Shown here: positions 53,823-61,700 of the stretch, piece by piece
Numbering within the stretch: position 1 is the stretch's first letter
Layout of the letters: every line of letters starts with the position of its first letter
NCBI GenBank assembly: GCA_963705385.1
Contig: OY970075.1
Coordinates: 186,001 to 250,000, forward strand
Length of the DNA: 64,000 bases
Direction of reading: 5' to 3'
From: MFD02979-c5 sp963705385
GTDB lineage: Bacteria > Bacteroidota > Bacteroidia > Cytophagales > Amoebophilaceae
Position numbers and translations under genes: made by a program
Notes under the pieces: model-generated
The model's input: the letters and a program-made list of their open reading frames with translations, nothing else
Database searches by the model: none
What the model was told of the DNA's origin: nothing

Positions 53823-56800
53823 TTAATCTTCCTCTACGAGTATACACTTTTTGCTAGCTATATCTTCTTCTACTGTTTTGTACTTAACATTCGCTTTGAC
53901 CGCACCATCTTTATAGCGTACGGTTACACGTTGGTTGCGTTTGGCTATTCTTTGTGAACTAAGTGGTTTTACATTGACAAGTGCTTCTGAGCTTATACCG
54001 TTTGTATACAGCAGAGATGCTATGCTTTGTTTACTTTCCTGGAGATGTGGATGCTCCTCTTCATGCCCTCCTAGTTCTACCTCTTCAGAGCGCCTTACCT
54101 GTAACCTTGACCTATAAAGGAACCCTAAAGTAGCCTGGTCAACCTTCTGAAGAGATTGCTGAAATAGGGTATAGCTTTCAAATTTATAGATGAGCAGGGG
54201 GTCTTGGCGTTCGTAGACAGCATTTTGAACGGACTGCTTGAGCTCATCCATCTCTCTCAGATGTTCTTTCCAGTATTGATCAATACAGTACAAAATAGCA
54301 GCCCTTTCTAGGCTTTTAACAAATTCTTCGCCCATGGAGTCTACACATGCTTGTAAATCAGCTGTTACATACAATTGTGTCTCACCTTCAGAAAAAGGCA
54401 ATGAAAAAACTTGTAGGTTTGATCCATGGGTTTTGTAAAGGACATGGATAAGTGGATAGACTTCTGTTTGGATCTGCTTTTTTCTTGTCTCGTACAACTT
54501 GAGCGCTTGGTAATATATGTCCTTGACTACCTTCTCCAGTTCATTTTGGTCACTGAATACCCTTGCCGTTAGGTTAGTGGTTATACCAAAGACCTTCAGG
54601 ATATCTTTGTTAAATGATTCATGGTCCGACCCATCTTTGCGGTATGCTGCCATAGCTTCTACCGTGTCATGGATGATACTCATGACCTCTAAATCTAAGT
54701 GCTTTCCCAAAAGCGCATGCTTCCTTTTTTTATAAACCACTTCTCGTTGGGAGTTCATCACATTGTCATACTCTAGCAACCGCTTTCGGATGGCAAAGTT
54801 GCTCTGCTCTACTTTTTTTTGCGCCCCTTCAATGGATTTAGTAATCATGGAATGCTGTATCACTTCTCCTTCTTTTAATCCCATCTTGTCCATGATACGT
54901 GCAATCCTGTCAGAGCCAAAAATCCGCATCAGGCTATCTTCTAATGAAACAAAGAATTGAGAGGAACCCACGTCTCCCTGGCGCCCAGCCCGACCACGCA
55001 ACTGTCGGTCTACTCTTCTGGATTCATGACGCTCTGTACCAATAATGGCCAATCCTCCTGCAGCTTTTGCTTCTGGCGTAAGCTTAATGTCTGTGCCCCT
55101 GCCTGCCATGTTGGTAGCAATAGTGACCGTGCCTGCTTTACCAGCTTCTGCAACAATCTCAGCTTCCTTTTGGTGGTGCTTAGCATTCAGTACTTGGTGT
55201 TTAACTTTTCTCATAGTGAGCATTCGGCTCACAAGCTCAGAGATTTCTACTGAAGTAGTGCCGACCAACACAGGTCTATTTTGTTGAGTAAGGGCTGTAA
55301 TTTCTTCGATAATGGCCTGAAACTTGTCACGAGCGGTCTTGTATACCTTATCATCTTTGTCTTCTCTAATAATTGGTTTGTGCGGAGGGGTTACTACAAC
55401 ATCAAGTTTGTAAATTTCCCAAAACTCTCCAGACTCTGTTACGGCTGTACCTGTCATGCCTGCCAGTTTGTGGTACATGCGGAAGTAGTTTTGCAGCGTA
55501 ATAGTGGCGTAAGTTTGAGATGCCTTTTCTATCCTCACATTTTCTTTGGCTTCTATGGCCTGGTGTAAGCCGTCTGAGTAGCGTCTCCCTTCCAGTACCC
55601 TCCCTGTCTGCTCATCCACAATTTTTACTCTGTTGTTGGCAACAATGTATTCTACATCTTTTTCAAACAGGGTATAGGCTTTTAGCAGTTGGTGAACAAC
55701 GTGAATACGTTGTGACTTAATGGTGTAATCTTTGATGAGTGCATCTTTTTTGGTAAGCTTTGCTTGTTCATCAAGACCTGGTGTAGTCTCTATATGGGCG
55801 ATTTCAAGGCCAATATCTGGTAACACAAAAAATTGCGCATCTTCCTCACCTTGGGTAATGTACTCTAGCCCCTTCTCTGTAAGCTCTATGCTGTTGTTCT
55901 TCTCTTCTATGACAAATAGCAAGGGTTCATCTGCTTCAGGCATCATCCTGGCGTTGTCCTGCAAATAGTAGTTTTCAGTTTTGCGCAGCATTCGTTTGAT
56001 GCCTGTTTCACTCAAGTACTTAATCAGCGGTTTGTATTTGGGAAGCCCTCTATAGGCCCTAAATAGCGCATGTCCTCCTTCTTCATTGCCCTCGGCAATC
56101 TTCTTTTTGGCTTCTTGTAAAAACTGATGAACAAGCTCTTTTTGGACTTCGTAAAGTTTTTGGATTCTAGGACTGAGCAAGTTGTAGGGTTGCTCATCAC
56201 TGCCTTCAACAGGTCCAGAAATAATCAACGGTGTTCTTGCATCGTCAATTAACACAGAGTCAACTTCATCGATGATGGCAAAATGCAAGCTTCGTTGTAC
56301 TATTTCGTCAGGGTTATTGGCCATGTTATCACGGAGATAGTCAAAGCCAAACTCGTTGTTAGTACCATAAATGATATCAGCCTGATAGGCTTCTTTTCTT
56401 CCTTGTGAGTGGGAAGGGTATTTGTCGATACAATCTACTTTGAGACCGTAAAATTCGTAAAGGGGTGCCATCCATTCGGCGTCCCTTTTAGCTAGGTAAT
56501 CGTTGACCGTGACAATATGGACCCCTTTTCCTGCCAGCGCGTTGAGGAATGCAGGAAGGGTTGCTACTAAGGTTTTTCCTTCTCCAGTAGCCATCTCAGC
56601 AATTTTTCCTTGATGCAGAATGATTCCGCCCAGCAATTGCACGTCGTAGTGCACTATATCCCAGATAACTGGACTTCCAGCTGCTTCCCATTGGTTGTAC
56701 CAGATGGCCTGCTCACCTTTAATTGCTACATAGCTACGCCTAGCAGCGACCTCTTGGTCATAGTTTGTGGCTGTTACAATCAGCTGTTTATTTTCTTTAA

Positions 56801-57164
56801 ACCTGCGTGCTGTTTCTTTGACAATGGCAAAGGCTTGTGGCAGCATTTCCATGAGCACTGCTTCCAGCTGTTCGTTGTAATGCTTCTCCAGTTTAGCTGC
56901 TTCTTGGTAAAGATGCGCTAGCGCATCAATGTCTGTTGATTTATTCTCCCCTGCTTGCTTTTCTATAGCGGCACTTTCGTCAACTAGCCCTTGAAGTTTG
57001 TTTTTGATGTGCGCTTTGAGTGCTAAGACTTTACTGCGTAAAGCGTCATTGCTGAGATGGCATAGCTGCTCAAATTCTGTTTTGATGTTTTCAAGATGAG
57101 GCTGTAAGGCCTTGATATCTCTTTCCGATTTCGTACCAAATATCTTGGTGAATAGTTGAAGCAT
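53823..57164 (-). CDS. secA: Protein translocase ATPase SecA
   Basis: 1113 residues, full length for Bacteroidota. Drives proteins through SecYEG using ATP. Visible motifs: Walker A MATGEGKTLVATLPAF (about 195), NEFGFDYLRDNM, IIDEVDSVLIDDARTPLIIS, GMTGTAVTE, TNMAGRGTDIKL and QLRGRAGRQGDVGSSQFFVS. The C-terminus ends with RNQRVTVRYKDGAVKANVKY and lacks the Cys-rich zinc tail that binds SecB, a tail type I associate with Cytophagales. It is followed by a SPOR protein gene and preceded by dapF, 60 bp upstream. The window also codes a second, SecA-like motor inside the 3120-residue lipoprotein. Confidence 0.97.
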   Translation of the reverse strand: MLQLFTKIFGTKSERDIKALQPHLENIKTEFEQLCHLSNDALRSKVLALKAHIKNKLQGLVDESAAIEKQAGENKSTDIDALAHLYQEAAKLEKHYNEQLEAVLMEMLPQAFAIVKETARRFKENKQLIVTATNYDQEVAARRSYVAIKGEQAIWYNQWEAAGSPVIWDIVHYDVQLLGGIILHQGKIAEMATGEGKTLVATLPAFLNALAGKGVHIVTVNDYLAKRDAEWMAPLYEFYGLKVDCIDKYPSHSQGRKEAYQADIIYGTNNEFGFDYLRDNMANNPDEIVQRSLHFAIIDEVDSVLIDDARTPLIISGPVEGSDEQPYNLLSPRIQKLYEVQKELVHQFLQEAKKKIAEGNEEGGHALFRAYRGLPKYKPLIKYLSETGIKRMLRKTENYYLQDNARMMPEADEPLLFVIEEKNNSIELTEKGLEYITQGEEDAQFFVLPDIGLEIAHIETTPGLDEQAKLTKKDALIKDYTIKSQRIHVVHQLLKAYTLFEKDVEYIVANNRVKIVDEQTGRVLEGRRYSDGLHQAIEAKENVRIEKASQTYATITLQNYFRMYHKLAGMTGTAVTESGEFWEIYKLDVVVTPPHKPIIREDKDDKVYKTARDKFQAIIEEITALTQQNRPVLVGTTSVEISELVSRMLTMRKVKHQVLNAKHHQKEAEIVAEAGKAGTVTIATNMAGRGTDIKLTPEAKAAGGLAIIGTERHESRRVDRQLRGRAGRQGDVGSSQFFVSLEDSLMRIFGSDRIARIMDKMGLKEGEVIQHSMITKSIEGAQKKVEQSNFAIRKRLLEYDNVMNSQREVVYKKRKHALLGKHLDLEVMSIIHDTVEAMAAYRKDGSDHESFNKDILKVFGITTNLTARVFSDQNELEKVVKDIYYQALKLYETRKKQIQTEVYPLIHVLYKTHGSNLQVFSLPFSEGETQLYVTADLQACVDSMGEEFVKSLERAAILYCIDQYWKEHLREMDELKQSVQNAVYERQDPLLIYKFESYTLFQQSLQKVDQATLGFLYRSRLQVRRSEEVELGGHEEEHPHLQESKQSIASLLYTNGISSEALVNVKPLSSQRIAKRNQRVTVRYKDGAVKANVKYKTVEEDIASKKCILVEED

Positions 57165-57224
57165 GTTTTTTCGAATTCTATGTGCTTATAAGCCTGGGGT
57201 GCATGTAACGACACAGAGGAACGC

Positions 57225-58022
57225 TTAGGAGAGAGAAGAGAGTATAGGGCCAATATCTATGGTTCCTTGAAAGACCAGCTTCACAGGGCCGATCAGAAAA
57301 ACGTCTTCAAAATAGCCATTTTTATGCCGTAAAAAGCGTACCTGAAGCGTTCCTCCTCTAGTTTTAATAGTTATAGGACTTGTATAGCCTTTTGTTGCAG
57401 CTACTAAGGCAGCAGCTGTCGCGCCTGTGCCACAAGAAAGCGTTTCATCCTCTACCCCTCGCTCATAGGTCCTAACGAAGAGTGTATTATCTTCCTCCAA
57501 TTGCACGAAGTTAACATTAGTTCCTTCTTTTTGAAATGGCTCGCTATCTCTAATAGCTTTGCCTGCTTGGTAAACATCCCAATGTTCCAGGTTATCCAAA
57601 AATTTAACATAATGAGGTGATCCAGTATTAAGCACGTACCCATCCCATAAAGTCTTTATCTCATACACATCCCCCATTTTTAAGTAAATGAGTTCTTCTT
57701 TTATGTACGCCTGGTGCGACCCATCTGTAGTAAGGAAGTAAGCCTTTTGTTGGATGATTCCTAGTTGTTGCGCAAAATGAACGCCGCATCTACTTCCATT
57801 GCCACATAAGCTTTGACTCCCATCTGCATTGTAGTAAGCCAACTCAAAATCATATCCAACATGGTTTTGAAACGCTATGAACCCGTCAGCGCCTATGCCC
57901 AATCGGCGGTCACATAGCTTAGGAACCAAACTGCTGAAGTACCTGCTCAACAGTCCCTGCCTGTTGTCAGCAATGATAAAATCATTGCCTGTGCCCTGGT
58001 ATTTATAAAAGGATATAACCAT
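57225..58022 (-). CDS. dapF: Diaminopimelate epimerase
   Basis: 265 residues. Converts LL- to meso-diaminopimelate for peptidoglycan (and lysine). The two catalytic cysteines are seen in SLCGNGSRCG (Cys73) and ETLSCGTGATAAALV, and FYKYQGTGNDFIIADN begins the protein in the family way. A peptidoglycan precursor enzyme in an otherwise reduced gene set argues that the cell still makes some wall. A hairpin with a T-tract lies just before the gene on its own strand. Confidence 0.95.
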   Translation of the reverse strand: MVISFYKYQGTGNDFIIADNRQGLLSRYFSSLVPKLCDRRLGIGADGFIAFQNHVGYDFELAYYNADGSQSLCGNGSRCGVHFAQQLGIIQQKAYFLTTDGSHQAYIKEELIYLKMGDVYEIKTLWDGYVLNTGSPHYVKFLDNLEHWDVYQAGKAIRDSEPFQKEGTNVNFVQLEEDNTLFVRTYERGVEDETLSCGTGATAAALVAATKGYTSPITIKTRGGTLQVRFLRHKNGYFEDVFLIGPVKLVFQGTIDIGPILSSLS

Positions 58023-58051
58023 GAACCTCTTCCATTAACAGCGAAATTTAC

Positions 58052-58076
58052 AAAAAAATAGCCCTGTAGGGGCTAT
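58052..58076 (-). terminator. Hairpin with T-tract 30 bp before dapF (terminator or attenuator)
   Basis: Read on the minus strand, ATAGCCC-CTACA-GGGCTAT is followed by TTTTTTT (58058-58052), a standard Rho-independent terminator. It lies between the IS5-like remnant and the dapF start at 58022. It either ends a minus-strand transcript entering from the right or attenuates dapF. Confidence 0.65.
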
Positions 58077-58139
58077 CCTAGGTAGTGTAGACATATAGAA
58101 TTTATGTTAGTGTAATAGAGGTAAAAAGGAGGAAAGATC

Positions 58140-58740
58140 ATGTTTAATGAGCTAAGAGATGAGCAATGGAAAAGGATAAAAGCCATCTTACCAGCAAGGA
58201 AAGGAACATCCGCCCGTAAAGGTAAGGATGCTCGTGCTTTTGTAAGAGCAGTGCTTTGGATAGCCAGGAGTGTATCCTCCTGTAAAGAGATGGATTACGT
58301 AGTCACAACCGCCTAGGAAGCGCAGTGCAAAATAGAGATTGCTTGTAAAAAAAGAGCAAGACGTAACCTTCCATAGCATCCACCAAGGGCTTGTAGAGGT
58401 TTTTCTATCAAGGATAGAGCAGCGTTCTTCAAGAGCAACTATGGTAGGCTCGCTTGACATGGGATGGAAGGAGATAGACCGATTCCCTATCCCATGCCTC
58501 CACCAGAAGGGATATGGTGGATGATGTACAAAAAGTGCTAGATGAGATTGTGTATCACTACCCGGTACATCTGGAATACTTTTTTGGACAGTAGAGGAAA
58601 GTTGAGGAGGATCTTGTAAAAACTTATTCCTGGTTGCTTGTAAAAAATAAAAATAGTATTCATATTTAATTTGCATGCCCAGGCTACTCACTTAACCGGC
58701 ACTGCCTTACGTTGATCTCTATTTTATTTTCCTAACCTCA
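58140..58740 (+). mobile_element. IS5-family transposase remnant
   Basis: ATG 58140 with AAAGGAGG 8 nt upstream begins MFNELRDEQWKRIKAILPAR, the usual N-terminus of IS5 (IS1031/IS427-like) transposases, continuing KGTSARKGKDARAFVRAVLW until TAG near 58314. Later frames give RAAFFKSNYGRLA and other short pieces with many stops. No complete catalytic domain remains. The minus-strand frame 58188-58691 across it has no recognisable content. Confidence 0.6.
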
Positions 58741-58745
58741 TCATA

Positions 58746-61700
58746 ATGTACAATCCATTTCAAAGATGCATAGCTATTATGTTACTTTGGAGTATGGCCT
58801 TGCAGAGCTGCACCTCGAACCTCAAGCTCGATACGGGTCCAGTAGCAAGCCAGCCACAGGCCAGTAAAAAGCCCCTAAGGCGCTTCGTAGGAGGGGAGCA
58901 GCACCCACAAGACAAGCCCATGTCTATCAGTGCTTCCACGGAGAACGCTCCAGCAGTCCCTGCTGCTCCTCAGGTTGCTCCTGCTGCCTCCCTTTTCATA
59001 GCCCTACCTCCCAGTAGCTTTCCTCCTCGCACAGCAGTTCTACCCTTCCCCAAGACTGTTCTTTACAACCAAAGGCTTTCCCAAGGCACAGCCATTACTC
59101 AGTCTCCAAAAAACCGCATAGGTAGGCAGGGCTTGCTGAGCGGCATGATGCAAGGATTTGAAGAGAAAAAGGAAAGCGGACTTCCTCAGGAAGATGAAGA
59201 GCAAAAGGAAGCATTTCCCCAAGAACAGCGCGCTCTTGGAGGTTCCTTGCTGAAGTTGAGGCCATCGGAGCACCAAGGACCTACTGCATTGGAGCTTGCC
59301 CAAAAAGAAGCAACAGCCCTGAAGAAGGTAATAAAAGAGCAGTATGGTTTACTGATCTCTCAAGATAGGGAGGCGGCTGATCCGCAGCTAGTGAGTGGCT
59401 TGCTTGCTGATTTGGAGCAATTGTTGGGTTTAGAGGCGCTGTGGACGCTGGAAGAAAGCGAGGATAGCGCTCAGGAGTACCTAGTCAGGCTCAGGAACGA
59501 TGATGGGCTACCTCTATACGGAGCCGATGTAAGAGAAAGGCTCATGGTACTGCTAGAGCGCGCCTATGTGCAAGCACTCAAAGGAGCAGTATCTACTACC
59601 CTACTGAAGGGGCCATCCAATTTATCCCATGAAGAGCAAGAGAGGCTAGCAGCAGCGTTAGGCCAGCTAGCAGCATTCCACCAAGAGCAGGGAAGGCAAA
59701 CAGGAGATTTATCCCTTTACACTGATGCAGCCATACTCTACCAACATATGCTGCAGGTATGTGAAGGAGAGGCAGAGGAGGCATACAGAGGCTTAGCCGA
59801 GATTAAAGCAGCAATGATAGCCAAGTGTAAGCAAGGAAAGGCTAGACTGAGCAGCAGGGTAAGCTCAGATGAGCTGCAAGAGGAAATAGCAAGGGATAAG
59901 CAAATATTACAAGATTTGAGAGTTGAGGCCAAGAGAAGAGTAGCTGAGCTAGAAGCAGCAGAGATGAGCGATGAAGGGTTGTACATTGAGCAGAGCAAGG
60001 CACTGTTTGCTGAGATAGCACAGCGAGTTGGGGCATTTTTAGGCAGACTCTACCAAGAGAGCGAGGATGAGTTAGGGCCAGCGCCGTGCAAGTACACGGT
60101 AATGGGGCTAGGGTCAATGGCTTTGCAGCAGATGACGCCCTATTCAGACCTAGAATTTGCTATCCTCACAGAAGGGAGTGGGGACGCAGCAACCCTTGAT
60201 AAGTATCGGGCATACTTCAGGGAGCTGAGTCACCTGGTACACTTGCGGGTGATCAACTTGGGGGAGACGGTCATGCCTAGGAGTAAGTATGGAGTGAGTT
60301 TAGATTACCTAGGCAAAAGAGGGATCAACTTTGATTTAGGCGGTAAGACCCCTTTAGGTAGAAAAGATAAGCCATACTTAAAAAAGCCTTATGAATTAAT
60401 ACAGCCAGTAGCAGGAATGATGCGTTACTTAAGAAATGAAGGGGATAAATCAACTAATATGGACAAGTTGCTGCCCTTTATTCTAGAGCGCACGTGTTAT
60501 GTACATGGAGATCCAGGGCTGCATGCAGCTTATGTAGCGCAAAAAAGCGTGTTCTTTGCAAGTACTCAAACGGAGCAAGGGGTACCTGTGTACCAAGCAA
60601 GAGCCTTGCAGAAGTTACTAGAGGGAGTGGTAGAGATGGATTACAGCCATGCAGGTGCAGGGATAGCCAAGTCTGGTCAGCCAGGAGACTTAGCAGACTT
60701 TAAACCTAAATTTGGGTATGAAGATACAGGGCGGCTGTATGATGTGAAGCAAGAAATATACCGGTTGCCTGATAGGCTGCTCTATAGACTAGCGATGTAC
60801 TACGGGTTACTCCCCGAGAGTGGCTGGGACGCAGTAGCGCAATTGTCTAGCAGGGGTATCATCACCAGAGAAGCAGCTCAGCACTTGGGCTATGCGGTAA
60901 GCTTTGCTACGATGCTGCGCTTAAAGACGTATTTACACCAGGGCCAGCAAGGAGAGAGTATGACAGTGCTAGGTGGCATGAGCCAAGAGGCAGCGCAGCA
61001 ATTTTTTGTGCTCTCTAAAGAATCCTTACAAGAAGGGGGAAGCTTGTTTCAATACTACTATACAGCCCTGCCCTTGCACGTGAAAATGGAAGCGTTTTTC
61101 AAGGGGAGGGAAGGAGACTTTTCACCCATTCAAGAAGAAGATTTCTTTCAAGAAGAGTCCTTTTACAATGACAGTTATAGTGTCAGGGGGCGTATACACC
61201 AGCGCGTAATGCAGCATGCAGCAGCGAAAACGTGCTATAAGAAAGCCCTTGAGATGTATAGGGCCTTTTATCCTGGTAACCACCCTGATGTAGCAGGTTC
61301 CCTGAATAGCGTGGGTATAGCCTACCAGATGCTAGGGGAAGCTAGCAAAGGGCTAGGGTATTATGAGCAAGCCCTGGAGATGAATAGGGCCCTTTATCCC
61401 GGTAACCACCCTGATGTAGCAGTTTCCCTGAATAACGTGGGTAGTGTCTACCAGACGCTAGGGGAAGTCAGCAAAGGGCTAGGGTATTATGAGCAAGCCC
61501 TGGAGATGAGACAGGCCCTTTATCCCGGTAACCACCCTGATGTAGCAGCTTCCCTGAATAGTGTGGGTATAGCCTGCCAGACGCTAGGTGAATCCAGGAA
61601 AGGGCTAGGGTATTTGGAGCAAGCCCTGGAGATATATAGGGCCCTTTATCCCGGTAACCACCCTCATGTAGCTATGTTTTTGAATAACGTGGGTATTGCC

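Noticed and set aside
58188..58691. Minus-strand open frame of 167 codons
   Set aside because: It lies antisense across the IS5-like remnant and has no recognisable content, so it is most likely a shadow frame.
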